A DNA stretch of 64,000 nt from an uncultured Eubacteriales bacterium (GCA_958352815.1 CATWQA010000007.1:8514-72513), one strand, 5' to 3'; shown: positions 31,190-41,466, counted from the stretch's first letter. Translations and numbers: made by a program. Notes: generated from the sequence alone by a model not told the origin.

Positions 31190-34033
31190 TCAATTCTGTT
31201 TCTTATCCAAATATTTTTTTAGGTATTGACCTGTGTATGAATTTTCACATTTTGCGATTTTTTCAGGCGTACCGCTGGCAACCAGTGTTCCGCCGCCGTC
31301 GCCGCCCTCGGGACCCAAGTCAATGATATAGTCAGCAGTTTTTATAACGTCCAGGTTATGCTCAATAACCACAACGGTATTTCCTGCGTCAACCAGCTTT
31401 TGAAGAACGTCTATAAGCATGTGAACATCCGCCGTGTGCAGACCCGTTGTGGGTTCGTCGAGAATATATATTGTCCTTCCGGTGCTTCTCCGGCTAAGCT
31501 CTGTGGCAAGCTTAACCCTTTGAGCCTCTCCGCCCGAGAGTGTTGTGGAGGGCTGACCGATTTTAATATATCCGAGACCTACGTCATAAAGGGTATCCAG
31601 CTTTCTCTTGATTTTGGGCACGTTTTCAAAAAATGTGCAGCCTTCCTCAACGGTCATCTCCAAAACTTCATGAATGTTCTTGCCCTTGTATTTAACTTCA
31701 AGAGTTTCTCTGTTGTATCTCCTTCCGCCGCAGACGTCGCAGGGAACGTAAACGTCAGGCAGGAAGTGCATTTCGATTTTAACAATACCGTCTCCCGAAC
31801 ATGCTTCGCAGCGGCCGCCCTTAATGTTAAAGCTGAACCGCCCGGGTTTATATCCGCGCGTTTTTGCCTCCTGGGTTGCGGCGAACAAATCACGTATATC
31901 CGAAAACAGTCCCGTATATGTGGCGGGATTGCTTCGCGGAGTGCGTCCGATTGGGGACTGGTCAATATCTATGACTTTGTCCAAAAATTCATGGCCACTC
32001 ATGGATTTAAACTTGCCGGGGTGCTTTTTTGCATGGTTCAGCACATTTGACAACTGCTTGTAAAGTATCTCATTTATAAGTGAGCTCTTGCCGCTGCCGG
32101 ACACACCGGTAACGCAGGTAAAGGTGCCAAGTGGTATCTTTATGTTAATGTTTTTCAGATTGTTTTCCGCGCAGCCTTTAATTTCAAGTTTGTTGCCGTT
32201 GCCCTTTCTCCGCTTTTCGGGAACGGGAATTGTCTTCTTGCCGGAGAGGTATTGCCCTGTCAAGGATTCTTCGCAGTTCATAACATCCTCGGCAGTTCCT
32301 GCGACCACAACATTTCCTCCGTGAATACCCGCTCCGGGCCCTATGTCAATGATATGATCCGCGGCAAGCATTGTATCCTCGTCATGCTCGACAACGATTA
32401 GGGTGTTGCCCAAATCACGCAGTCTTTTTAGGGTGTCGATCAGCTTGTCATTATCCCTCTGATGCAGACCTATGCTGGGCTCGTCCAGAATATATATTAC
32501 TCCCATAAGGCTGGAGCCTATCTGGGTTGCGAGGCGAATGCGCTGCGCTTCGCCGCCGCTGAGAGTTCCCGCGCTTCGGGAAAGGGTCAAGTATTCCAGC
32601 CCTACATTTCTCAGGAACTTTAGCCTCTCGCATATTTCTTTAAGAATATGCTCTGCAATCATGTTATCCTTTTGGGAAAGACCGCGGCTTAGTTTTTTGA
32701 AAAAGTCGTAGGCCTCGCTTATTGACATATGGCATATCTGATCAATGTTTCGGTCGTTTACGGTAACCGCCAGAGACTCGGGTCTTAATCTTGCTCCCTT
32801 ACACTGGGGGCAGGGCATATTCACCATATAGGTTTCAATTTCAGCTTTCATCCAGTCGGAGTTGGTCTCGTCGTGCCTTCTTGAAAGGTTGTTTATAACT
32901 CCTTCAAATCTGGCGTATTGCTCGCCCTTTGCGTATTTTCTGTTGTATGTGAGCCTGATTTTTTCGTTCCCGGTTCCGTAAAAAATGATATCCAGGATTT
33001 CGGCGGGCAAGTCGCATATCGGCGTGTCCAAGCTGAAGCCGTAATGCTCGGCGAGTCCTTGATAGTACATATAGGCAATCGAGTTGGAGTCCGTCACGCC
33101 CCAGCCTGTTGCCTGAATTGCTCCTTGATTTATGGACAGGGTTTTGTCGGGGATAATCAGATCGGGATCAATCTTGATTATGTGACCGATACCGGAGCAC
33201 TTGGGGCATGCGCCGTAGGGAGTATTAAAGGAAAACATTCTGGGGGTCAGCTCCTCAATGTTTATGCCGCAGTCATCGCAGGCATAATTTTGAGAAAACA
33301 TCAAATCCTCTCCGTCAATAATATTGACAATCACCAGTCCGTGAGCCATTTTGAGAGCTGTTTCTAAGGAATCGGTCAGACGTTTATCCATACCATCCTT
33401 TATGATTAGTCTGTCCACAACAATGTCTATATGGTGCTTTTTTTGCTTGTCCAGCCTGATTTCCATATCGGTTATGCCAACAACTTGCCCGTCAATTCTG
33501 GCGCGGACAAAGCCGTTTTTTCTCGCATCCTCAAAGGTTCTGACGTATTCACCCTTCCTGCCTCGCACGACCGGAGCCATGATCTGGATTTTTGTTCTCT
33601 CCGGTAGTTTCTTCACGGCGTCAACAATCTGGTCGATTGTCTGGGGAACTATCTGTTTTCCGCATTTTGGGCAGTGGGGAATACCGATACGGGCGTAAAG
33701 CAGACGAATGTAGTCGTACACCTCCGTTACTGTTCCCACCGTCGAGCGGGGATTGCGGGAGGTGGTTTTCTGGTCGATGGATATTGCGGGTGACAGCCCG
33801 TCAATAGATTCCACATCCGGCTTTTGCATCTGTCCCAAAAACATTCTGGCATATGCGGATAGAGATTCAACGTACCTGCGCTGACCCTCGGCGTATATGG
33901 TTTCAAATGCCAGGGAGGATTTTCCCGAGCCGCTCAAACCTGTGAAAACCACAAGCTTGTCTCGCGGAATTTCCACGTTTATGTTCTTTAAATTATTCTC
34001 TTTTGCGCCTTTAACAATAATATTTTTGTTCAT
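31190..34033 (-). CDS. uvrA: Excinuclease ABC subunit A
   Basis: 947 residues, standard length. Two ABC ATPase halves: Walker A GLSGSGKSS near residue 31 and GVSGSGKSS in the second half, signatures TLSGGEAQR twice, Walker B ILDEPSIGLH and ILDEPTTGLH. Zinc-binding cysteine pairs are in CPKCGKQ, CDDCG...CPKC, and CEAC...CDVC. It scans DNA for bulky lesions and loads UvrB. GGAG precedes the ATG. It lies 55 bp after uvrB in the same direction. Confidence 0.98.
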   Translation of the reverse strand: MNKNIIVKGAKENNLKNINVEIPRDKLVVFTGLSGSGKSSLAFETIYAEGQRRYVESLSAYARMFLGQMQKPDVESIDGLSPAISIDQKTTSRNPRSTVGTVTEVYDYIRLLYARIGIPHCPKCGKQIVPQTIDQIVDAVKKLPERTKIQIMAPVVRGRKGEYVRTFEDARKNGFVRARIDGQVVGITDMEIRLDKQKKHHIDIVVDRLIIKDGMDKRLTDSLETALKMAHGLVIVNIIDGEDLMFSQNYACDDCGINIEELTPRMFSFNTPYGACPKCSGIGHIIKIDPDLIIPDKTLSINQGAIQATGWGVTDSNSIAYMYYQGLAEHYGFSLDTPICDLPAEILDIIFYGTGNEKIRLTYNRKYAKGEQYARFEGVINNLSRRHDETNSDWMKAEIETYMVNMPCPQCKGARLRPESLAVTVNDRNIDQICHMSISEAYDFFKKLSRGLSQKDNMIAEHILKEICERLKFLRNVGLEYLTLSRSAGTLSGGEAQRIRLATQIGSSLMGVIYILDEPSIGLHQRDNDKLIDTLKRLRDLGNTLIVVEHDEDTMLAADHIIDIGPGAGIHGGNVVVAGTAEDVMNCEESLTGQYLSGKKTIPVPEKRRKGNGNKLEIKGCAENNLKNINIKIPLGTFTCVTGVSGSGKSSLINEILYKQLSNVLNHAKKHPGKFKSMSGHEFLDKVIDIDQSPIGRTPRSNPATYTGLFSDIRDLFAATQEAKTRGYKPGRFSFNIKGGRCEACSGDGIVKIEMHFLPDVYVPCDVCGGRRYNRETLEVKYKGKNIHEVLEMTVEEGCTFFENVPKIKRKLDTLYDVGLGYIKIGQPSTTLSGGEAQRVKLATELSRRSTGRTIYILDEPTTGLHTADVHMLIDVLQKLVDAGNTVVVIEHNLDVIKTADYIIDLGPEGGDGGGTLVASGTPEKIAKCENSYTGQYLKKYLDKKQN

Positions 34034-34088
34034 TATTTGTGTTTCTCCTTACAATAAGGGGCTTTGCCCCGTCACTTAACATTGTCGT

Positions 34089-36056
34089 CTATTCGTTTTG
34101 CAGCCGCCTGATTTCATCGCGGATTTGGGCGGCAAGCTCAAATTGCAGCAGTTCTGCGGCTTTCTTCATATCTATGGTCAACTCGGCAATCATACGTTCT
34201 CTGTCAACCGGCTTCTTTTCGTGCTGCTTAGCCTTTGCGGCGCTGTCGGATTTTCCAAGCTCCGTGGTCGCCTCAATAACTTCGTGTACCTGCTTGATAA
34301 TTGTTTTGGGGGTGATGCCGTGTTTCTTATTGTATTCAATCTGGAGCTTGCGTCTCCTGTTTGTCTCGTCAATGGCGTATTTCATAGAGTTTGTAATCGT
34401 GTCTGCGTACATGATTACCTTTCCGTCCGCATTTCTTGCGGCTCTGCCTATGGTCTGGACAAGAGAAGTTTCGCTTCTGAGGAAGCCCTCCTTGTCCGCA
34501 TCAAGTATTGCTACCAGTGAAACCTCCGGAATATCAAGTCCCTCTCTGAGCAGGTTTATGCCGACGAGAACGTCAAACTCGCCCAGACGCAGGTCTCTTA
34601 TTATTTCCATTCTTTCTATTGTTTTAACGTCAGAATGCAGATATCTGACTTTAACTCCCAAATCCTCAAAGTATTCAGTCAGACGTTCCGCCATCTTCTT
34701 GGTGAGTGTGGTTACGAGAACTCTCTCGTTGTCTTCAATTCTCTGGATTATTTCAGAATACAAGTCGTCAACCTGCCCGTCAATCGGGCGAACCTCAACC
34801 TCAGGGTCAAGTAGCCCCGTAGGTCTGATAACTTGCTCAACTATCTTTGTTGAAGCCTCTTTCTCAAACTCGGCGGGAGTTGCGGAAACAAACACTGCCT
34901 GATTTAGTTTTCCCCAGAACTCATCAAAATTAAGAGGTCTGTTGTCAAATGCCGAGGGAAGTCTGAAGCCGTATTTTACCAGGTTTTCTTTTCTTGCTCT
35001 GTCCCCCGCATACATGGCTCTTACCTGCGGCAGTGTGACATGGCTCTCGTCAACAAACAGCAAAAAATCTTTCGGCAGATAGTCAATCAGAGTAAAGGGC
35101 GGGCTTCCTGGGGCTCGTCCGCTGATATGCCTTGAATAGTTTTCAACTCCGTTGCAAAAGCCTGTCTCGCGGAGCATTTCCATATCATATTTTGTGCGCT
35201 GCTCAAGACGCTGGGCTTCAACCAGCTTATCATTTTCCTTTAGCTCTTTCAGGCGTTCCTCCAGCTCCTTTTCAATGCTGACAATGGCGCGTTCCCGCTT
35301 CTCCGGAGTTGTAACGTAGTGGGAGGCGGGATATATGGCAACGTGCTTTCTCTCACCTACAACCTCCCCGGTTACAACGTTTATCTCTGTTATCCTCTCA
35401 ACTTCATCTCCGAAAAATTCAACTCTGACAGCAGTATTGTATGCGTCGGAGGGGAAGATGTCAATAACATCACCCCGAACTCTGAACTTGTTTCTTGTAA
35501 ATTCAATATCGTTTCGGTCGTATTTTATCTCAATCAGCTTTGAAATAACCTCGTCCCTGTCTTTGATCATGCCCGGGCGCAGAGATATAACCATATTGTT
35601 ATAGTCGATAGGGTCACCCAGACCGTAAATACAGGAAACACTGGCGACAATAATAACATCCTTGCGTTCAAAAAGAGCGGCTGTGGCGCTGTGACGCAGC
35701 TTGTCTATCTCATCGTTTGTCTGGGCGTCCTTCTCAATATATGTGTCCGAGTATGGAATGTACGCTTCAGGCTGATAATAGTCGTAATATGAAACGAAGT
35801 ATTCCACGGCATTTTCAGGAAAAAGCTCTTTAAACTCGCTGCATAGCTGAGCCGCAAGGGTTTTGTTGTGGGCTAAAACCAGAGTGGGCTTTTTAACCCT
35901 TTCGATAATGTTTGCCATTGTGTAGGTCTTTCCGCTGCCCGTAACACCCATCAGGGTTTGGAATTTTTCCCCATTCAATATTCCGTTTGACAGTTCTTTA
36001 ATCGCCTTGGGCTGGTCGCCTGAGGGTTTATATTTTGAAACAACTTTAAAATCCAT
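34089..36056 (-). CDS. uvrB: Excinuclease ABC subunit B
   Basis: 655 residues. Walker A GVTGSGKTYT, the beta-hairpin that clamps DNA (YYDYYQPEAYIP), DESHV as motif II, and QTIGRAARN as motif VI. The C-terminal UVR domain (MKKAAELLQFELAAQIRDEIRRL) contacts UvrC or UvrA. GGAG lies upstream of the ATG. It is first in the uvrB-uvrA transcript; uvrC is not in the window. Confidence 0.98.
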   Translation of the reverse strand: MDFKVVSKYKPSGDQPKAIKELSNGILNGEKFQTLMGVTGSGKTYTMANIIERVKKPTLVLAHNKTLAAQLCSEFKELFPENAVEYFVSYYDYYQPEAYIPYSDTYIEKDAQTNDEIDKLRHSATAALFERKDVIIVASVSCIYGLGDPIDYNNMVISLRPGMIKDRDEVISKLIEIKYDRNDIEFTRNKFRVRGDVIDIFPSDAYNTAVRVEFFGDEVERITEINVVTGEVVGERKHVAIYPASHYVTTPEKRERAIVSIEKELEERLKELKENDKLVEAQRLEQRTKYDMEMLRETGFCNGVENYSRHISGRAPGSPPFTLIDYLPKDFLLFVDESHVTLPQVRAMYAGDRARKENLVKYGFRLPSAFDNRPLNFDEFWGKLNQAVFVSATPAEFEKEASTKIVEQVIRPTGLLDPEVEVRPIDGQVDDLYSEIIQRIEDNERVLVTTLTKKMAERLTEYFEDLGVKVRYLHSDVKTIERMEIIRDLRLGEFDVLVGINLLREGLDIPEVSLVAILDADKEGFLRSETSLVQTIGRAARNADGKVIMYADTITNSMKYAIDETNRRRKLQIEYNKKHGITPKTIIKQVHEVIEATTELGKSDSAAKAKQHEKKPVDRERMIAELTIDMKKAAELLQFELAAQIRDEIRRLQNE

Positions 36057-36112
36057 AGTATCAACTCCATTGAATAAAATAAAAGTAAATTACTCAAATG
36101 TACATAACCAGT

Positions 36113-36142
36113 ATTATAGCATACTGCAATATTAGATTTCAA
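36113..36142 (-). promoter_or_regulatory. Promoter of uvrB-uvrA
   Basis: Minus strand TTGAAA (36142-36137), 18-base spacer, TATAAT (36118-36113). I see no clear LexA box near it. Confidence 0.72.
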
Positions 36143-36186
36143 TACTTTTTTTTCAAACTTGATTTTCTGTTTTCCAAACTGATTTG

Positions 36187-36215
36187 TTGACAAAACTAAG
36201 CAGCTGGGTTATAAT
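36187..36215 (+). promoter_or_regulatory. Promoter of the nifS-nifU-mnmA operon
   Basis: Perfect TTGACA (36187-36192), 17-base spacer, perfect TATAAT (36210-36215). The ~100-base leader holds a palindrome centred on CCGAATTTCGG (about 36234-36244). No IscR/Rrf2 gene is nearby. Confidence 0.88.
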
Positions 36216-36320
36216 TGCGGGGAGAAGGATGTCCGAATTTCGGATGTCTTTTAATAAAATTTTACGGTAGATCTACTTTTCATAGATTGAGCGTATTAAA
36301 AGAAAGGTAGGAGAGACATA

Positions 36321-37493
36321 ATGAGAATTTATGTTGACAATGCCGCGACTACGAAAATTCATCCCGAAGTTGCGGAGGCTATGGTTTCATGCATAAATGA
36401 AAACTATGGTAACCCCTCAAGCATTTATCTTGAGGGCAGAGAGGGAAGAAAGGCGGTTGAACAGGCAAGAGAAACGGTTGCCAACGCCATAGGCGGAAAG
36501 CCGAACGAAATTTACTTCACGGGCAGCGGTACAGAGGCGGATAACTGGGCTATAAGAAGCGCAGCGCAGGCTTATAGCTCCAAGGGAAAGCATATAATAA
36601 CCACCGCCGTTGAACATCACGCCGTTTTGCATACCTGCCAAGACCTTGAAAAACAGGGCTATGAGGTCACGTATTTGCCGGTTGACCAATATGGAGCGGT
36701 ATCTCCGAAACAGGTGGAAGAAGCAATAAGACCGGATACCATATTGGTTTCTGTTATGCTTGCAAACAACGAAATCGGAACAATAATGCCCGTTGGGGAA
36801 ATAGGCAAAATCTGCCGCAGCAAAAACGTAATTTTTCACACAGATGCGGTTCAGGCTGTAGGAATGATAGATATTGACGTGGAAAAACTTAACGTTGATA
36901 TGCTGTCTCTGACAGCCCATAAGTTCCACGGCCCCAAGGGAGTGGGTGCATTATACGTCAGGAGTGGTGTAAAGTTAAATGGCTTTATAACAGGTGGAGC
37001 GCAAGAGAGAGGAAAACGCGGAGGAACCGAGAATGTTTTAGGAATAGTCGGAATAAGTAAAGCAATAGAACTTGCCGCAAGCAATATCGCTGAAAAGCAA
37101 ATATACTTGACGGATTTGAGAGATTATTTTATATCAAAAATCCTCGACACGATACCGTTTTCGCGATTAAACGGCCACCCTGAAAACAGGTTGCCGGGCA
37201 ATGCGAATATCAGTTTTCAGTTTATTGAAGGGGAGGGTATGCTGCTGCGCCTTGATATGAAAGGAATTTCAGCTTCCAGCGGCAGTGCGTGTACCTCAGG
37301 CTCTCTTGACCCGTCCCATGTTTTACTGGCTATTGGTCTTAAGCATGAGGAGGCTCATGGTTCTCTGAGGGTTACGTTTGACATGAACAACACAAAGGAG
37401 GAGGCGGATTACATCGCCGAGTCTCTTAAAGAAATTGTTGAGCTGCTTAGAAATATGTCTCCTCTCTACGAGGATTTTTTGAAAAATAACTGA
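36321..37493 (+). CDS. nifS: Cysteine desulfurase (NifS/IscS type)
   Basis: 390 residues. A PLP enzyme that takes sulfur from cysteine as an enzyme-bound persulfide. PLP lysine is K201 (TAHKFHGPKG), cofactor-contacting HH is at 99-100 (VEHHAV), DAVQ holds the pyridine nitrogen, and the active-site cysteine is C324 (SSGSACTSGSLDPSH). GGAG is upstream. It is followed 37 bp later by the scaffold nifU, then mnmA, so it can serve both Fe-S assembly and tRNA thiolation. Confidence 0.96.
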   Translation: MRIYVDNAATTKIHPEVAEAMVSCINENYGNPSSIYLEGREGRKAVEQARETVANAIGGKPNEIYFTGSGTEADNWAIRSAAQAYSSKGKHIITTAVEHHAVLHTCQDLEKQGYEVTYLPVDQYGAVSPKQVEEAIRPDTILVSVMLANNEIGTIMPVGEIGKICRSKNVIFHTDAVQAVGMIDIDVEKLNVDMLSLTAHKFHGPKGVGALYVRSGVKLNGFITGGAQERGKRGGTENVLGIVGISKAIELAASNIAEKQIYLTDLRDYFISKILDTIPFSRLNGHPENRLPGNANISFQFIEGEGMLLRLDMKGISASSGSACTSGSLDPSHVLLAIGLKHEEAHGSLRVTFDMNNTKEEADYIAESLKEIVELLRNMSPLYEDFLKNN

Positions 37494-37530
37494 CTTAGAC
37501 TAAAATTTGATTTAACGGAGGTAAAATAAT

Positions 37531-37989
37531 ATGTACAGCGAAAAAGTTATGGATCATTTTTCAAATCCCCGCAATGTTGGTGAAATTCCCGATGCAAACG
37601 CGGTTGGTCAGGTTGGAAACCCTCAGTGCGGTGATATTATGAAGATTTATATGAAAATAAATGACGACACAAGAATTATTGAAGATGTTAAGTTTAAGAC
37701 GTTTGGCTGCGGTGCGGCGATTGCTACATCTAGCATGGCGACAGAGCTGGTAAAGGGCAAGACCATAGACGAAGCATTAAAGCTGACAAATCAGGCTGTT
37801 GCGGACGCTTTGGACGGACTTCCGCCTATTAAGATGCATTGTTCAAATCTTGCGGAGGAGGCGGTACACGCGGCTCTTGCAAACTATTACGAAGCTCACG
37901 GTATGGATACCTCTGAAATTCCTCAGTGCTCCGGCTGTTGCTCATCCTGCGGCGCAGATCATGGGGCAGACGGTGAAAATAATGGGTAA
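37531..37989 (+). CDS. nifU: Fe-S cluster scaffold (NifU N-terminal/IscU type)
   Basis: 152 residues. The three cluster cysteines and stabilising Asp are present: C33 and D35 (NPQCGD), C60 (FGCGAA) and C104 (MHCSNL). A cysteine-rich tail (CSGCCSSCG, C133/136/137/140) is an addition seen in clostridial versions. It builds clusters with sulfur from the adjacent desulfurase. The stop overlaps the mnmA start. GGAGG lies before the ATG. Confidence 0.95.
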   Translation: MYSEKVMDHFSNPRNVGEIPDANAVGQVGNPQCGDIMKIYMKINDDTRIIEDVKFKTFGCGAAIATSSMATELVKGKTIDEALKLTNQAVADALDGLPPIKMHCSNLAEEAVHAALANYYEAHGMDTSEIPQCSGCCSSCGADHGADGENNG

Positions 37990-39067
37990 AAGGATAGTTA
38001 TCGGAATGTCCGGCGGCGTTGACAGCAGCGTTGCGGCAGCTCTCTTGAAAGAGCAGGGCTACGAGGTTATAGGTATTACCATGCGCCTTTGGGACGGTGA
38101 AAGCGTGAACGGCGTTTTCAGAGACGGAACCTGCTGCTCCCTGTCTGCCGTTGAGGACGCGAGGCGTGTTGCCTACACACTGGGGATTGACTATCATGTT
38201 CTGGACTTTCGCAAGGAATTTGAGCAATATGTTATTGATTATTTCGTCAGTGAGTATCAAAACGGTCGAACGCCCAATCCCTGCATAGCCTGCAACAGGT
38301 TTTTGAAATTCGATTTTATGCTGCAAAAGGCAAAGCTTCTCGGAGCTGAACTGGTAGCAACAGGGCACTATGCCAAAGTTAAATATGACGAGGAGCGAGG
38401 CAGATATTTGCTGCTCCGCTCCCATGCGTCCCTCAAGGACCAGACCTATGCCCTGTATTCTTTGACCCAGGAGCAGCTTTCTGCTATCCGTATGCCTCTG
38501 GGAGAATTTTCCGGAAAAGACCAGGTTAGAGAAATGGCTCAAAAGCTAAACCTTCCAACGGCAGCAAAGCCGGACAGTCAGGAAATTTGCTTTGTGCCGG
38601 ACAACGACTATGTCTCATTTATCGAAAGACGGACGGGCATAAAATCCGTACCGGGAGATTTTGTTGACGCAGACGGTAATATTTTGGGAGAACATAAGGG
38701 CATAGTGAACTACACCATAGGTCAGCGGAAGGGGCTTGGAATTGCCTTTGGAAAGCCCATGTTTGTTATCGGAATTAACGCCGAGACAAATCAGGTGGTT
38801 CTGGGAGAAAAGGGGAGCGAGTTTTCCTTGACTCTCACAGCGGACGCCCTCAATTTTATAGCTTTTGACAAATTTGATGAGCCGTTCCGCGCTTTGGCAA
38901 AGGTCAGATATTCGGCGAAGCCTGCGCCGTGTCTGGTAAAGCCCATAAATGGCGGCAGGGCGGAGGTTGCCTTTGACAGCCCTCAACGCGCCGTTACGCC
39001 GGGTCAGGCGGTTGTGTTCTATGAAGAAAACAGCGATGTTGTTATCGGCGGCGGAACAATATTATAG
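37982..39067 (+). CDS. mnmA: tRNA-specific 2-thiouridylase
   Basis: 361 residues from the ATG at 37982, which overlaps the nifU stop by eight bases. The PP-loop is GMSGGVDSS. Catalytic cysteines are C101 (NPCIACN) and C203 (QEICFVPD). It thiolates U34 of Lys, Glu and Gln tRNAs using sulfur relayed from the desulfurase upstream. The reading frame is open further upstream, but that part lies inside nifU. Confidence 0.95.
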   Translation: MGKRIVIGMSGGVDSSVAAALLKEQGYEVIGITMRLWDGESVNGVFRDGTCCSLSAVEDARRVAYTLGIDYHVLDFRKEFEQYVIDYFVSEYQNGRTPNPCIACNRFLKFDFMLQKAKLLGAELVATGHYAKVKYDEERGRYLLLRSHASLKDQTYALYSLTQEQLSAIRMPLGEFSGKDQVREMAQKLNLPTAAKPDSQEICFVPDNDYVSFIERRTGIKSVPGDFVDADGNILGEHKGIVNYTIGQRKGLGIAFGKPMFVIGINAETNQVVLGEKGSEFSLTLTADALNFIAFDKFDEPFRALAKVRYSAKPAPCLVKPINGGRAEVAFDSPQRAVTPGQAVVFYEENSDVVIGGGTIL

Positions 39068-39072
39068 GGAGA

Positions 39073-41445
39073 GTGATTGAAATAGAATTTATCAGCTTGA
39101 GAAGAAAAATAATCGAAAATGATTATAAGAAACTGAATGACAGACAAAAGGAAGCGGTTTTTACTACCGACGGTCCTATTCTAATCCTGGCGGGAGCGGG
39201 AAGCGGCAAGACTACTGTTATCATTAACAAGATATACCACCTTATAAAATACGGCAGTGCGTATTCAAGTACAAAGATACCTGACGGGATTACTGAGCAG
39301 GACATTGAGCTTTTGGGATGGTACAGCGAAGGTGAGCTTGACGAGCTCAGCCCCGAGCTTGCTGAATACCTATATGAAAATCCGGTTAAGCCGTACAACA
39401 TACTTGCCATAACCTTTACCAACAAGGCGGCGGGAGAGCTCAAAGCCCGTCTTTCGGCAAGCCTGGGGGAAATGGGAAATGATGTGGCGGCAGGAACCTT
39501 TCACTCAATGTGCGTTCGTTTTCTGCGCCGTGATATTGACAAAATCGGCTATGAAAAGAGCTTCACAATTTACGATACTGCCGACCAGCAGACAGTGATT
39601 AAAGAGTGTATAAAGGAGCTGAATGTTGACGATAAGAACTATCCGCCCAAAAAGGTCATGAGTATTATAAGCAACGCCAAGGACAAGCTCATTGGCGCAA
39701 ACGAGTATTCCGACGGACTTCAAAGTGATTATTATCTGAAAACTGTTGGGGATATTTATAAGCTGTATCAGCGAAAGCTGAAAAGCAACAACGCCCTGGA
39801 CTTTGACGATCTTATTTGCCTGACGGTTCGACTGTTTGAGGAAAATCCCGATGTGCTTGATTACTACCAAAATAGATATAAGTACATATTGGTTGACGAG
39901 TATCAAGATACGAATCATGCCCAGTACAGGCTCATAAGTCTGCTGGCACGGAAGCATAAAAATCTTTGCGTTGTGGGAGACGATGATCAGAGTATATATA
40001 AATTCAGAGGGGCGGATATACAGAATATTCTGGGCTTTGAGGAGGAATTTCCAAACTGCAAGGTAATAAAACTGGAGGAGAACTATCGTTCAACTCAGTG
40101 TATTTTGGACGCAGCAAACAGTGTTATAAGAAATAATGACGGCAGAAAGGGTAAGGAGTTATGGACATCAAATGGGCAGGGAGATAAAATTAATCTGTTT
40201 ATCGGAAATAACGAGCACAGTGAGGCGCAGTTTATTATTGATAATATTGGCAGGATAAACGAAAGCTATAACGATTACGTTATTTTGTACAGGGTTAATG
40301 CCCAGTCCCGTGTTATTGAGGATACTCTGCTGCGTAACGCAATACCCTACAAGGTTTTGGGCGGATTAAGGTTCTATGACAGAAAGGAAATTAAGGATAT
40401 AAGCTCGTACTTGCGCCTGATTGCGAATAGCGACGATGATGTTGCGCTTAGGAGAGTTATAAACGAGCCCAAGCGCGGAATTGGAAACACAAGTATTGAA
40501 AAAATAGCTGTTCTTGCCGCAGAAAACGGAATTAGTATGTTTCAGGTGTGCGAAAGAGCCGATGAATTTTCGGAGTTTAACTCATCGTCTGCCTCCAAGC
40601 TCAAGAAGTTTTCAGACCTTATAAAGGACTTTGAAAAGGAGCTTGAGGAAGGAATGGGTCTTGAACTGTTTGTTAAAACAGTGATGAAGGGTTCGGGAAT
40701 GGTAGACGCTCTCCAAAAGGAAAAGACTGTTGAAAATCAAACAAGGCTTGAAAACCTTGACGAATTTATCACAATGGTTCAGGAAGCGGTTAGAGAGAAC
40801 AATGATATAACGCTTGCGCAGCTTCTTGAGGATATTTCCCTTGTGGCGGACATAGATAACTATGACGAAGCTCAGGAGTCCGTCACGCTTATGACCTTGC
40901 ACAGTGCAAAGGGTCTTGAGTTCCCCAATGTGTTCCTTGTAGGAATGGAGGAAAGTCTGTTCCCGAGCGCCAGGTCTTTTGGAGTTCAAGAAGAATTGGA
41001 GGAGGAGCGCAGGCTGTGTTATGTGGGTATTACCAGGGCGAAGAAGCGGTTGTTCCTGTCTGCCGCTAAGCAGAGAACACTGTTTGGACAGACAAAGTAC
41101 AACAAGCCCTCCAGATTTCTTGATGAAATACCTGCGGAACTAATAGATAAAACAGAGGACGCTCCTGCATACAGCCATTCGGCTCAATTGTTTACCAAAG
41201 CGGCGCCTGCCCGCTCCGGCGGTTTTGGCGACAGCAGCCTCTTGAAGAAAGAGGCTAAGCCTGTCGGGGAGAGACGTTCTTCTGTTGCATACAGAGCGGG
41301 GGACAAGGTTGAGCATAGGAAATTCGGTATCGGAACGATAGTTTCGGCTCAGGAAATGGGTAAGGACTGCCTTGTTGTTGTGGATTTTGACGGGGTTGGC
41401 AGAAAGAAAATGATGGCTGCTTATGCTAATTTTAAGAAAATATAA
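39073..41445 (+). CDS. pcrA: UvrD/PcrA-type DNA helicase
   Basis: About 790 residues. Superfamily 1A motifs are in order: LNDRQKEAVF, Walker A GAGSGKTT, TFTNKAAGELKARL, DEYQDTNHAQY, GDDDQSIYKFRGAD, LEENYRST, TLHSAKGLEFPNVF, and VGITRAKKRLFL. The C-terminal ~60 residues form the RNA polymerase-binding Tudor-like part (GDKVEHRKFGIGTIVS). A 44-residue acidic insertion (about 63-106) separates motif I from Ia. The start is uncertain: GTG at 39073 is only one base from GGGAG. Roles are repair and removal of stalled complexes. Five bp after mnmA. Confidence 0.93.
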   Translation: MIEIEFISLRRKIIENDYKKLNDRQKEAVFTTDGPILILAGAGSGKTTVIINKIYHLIKYGSAYSSTKIPDGITEQDIELLGWYSEGELDELSPELAEYLYENPVKPYNILAITFTNKAAGELKARLSASLGEMGNDVAAGTFHSMCVRFLRRDIDKIGYEKSFTIYDTADQQTVIKECIKELNVDDKNYPPKKVMSIISNAKDKLIGANEYSDGLQSDYYLKTVGDIYKLYQRKLKSNNALDFDDLICLTVRLFEENPDVLDYYQNRYKYILVDEYQDTNHAQYRLISLLARKHKNLCVVGDDDQSIYKFRGADIQNILGFEEEFPNCKVIKLEENYRSTQCILDAANSVIRNNDGRKGKELWTSNGQGDKINLFIGNNEHSEAQFIIDNIGRINESYNDYVILYRVNAQSRVIEDTLLRNAIPYKVLGGLRFYDRKEIKDISSYLRLIANSDDDVALRRVINEPKRGIGNTSIEKIAVLAAENGISMFQVCERADEFSEFNSSSASKLKKFSDLIKDFEKELEEGMGLELFVKTVMKGSGMVDALQKEKTVENQTRLENLDEFITMVQEAVRENNDITLAQLLEDISLVADIDNYDEAQESVTLMTLHSAKGLEFPNVFLVGMEESLFPSARSFGVQEELEEERRLCYVGITRAKKRLFLSAAKQRTLFGQTKYNKPSRFLDEIPAELIDKTEDAPAYSHSAQLFTKAAPARSGGFGDSSLLKKEAKPVGERRSSVAYRAGDKVEHRKFGIGTIVSAQEMGKDCLVVVDFDGVGRKKMMAAYANFKKI

Positions 41446-41466
41446 CCTATCTTGGAGGTATGCCCT

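Noticed and set aside
36057..36140. LexA (SOS) box before uvrB
   Set aside because: No GAAC-N4-GTTC-like palindrome is seen near the promoter.
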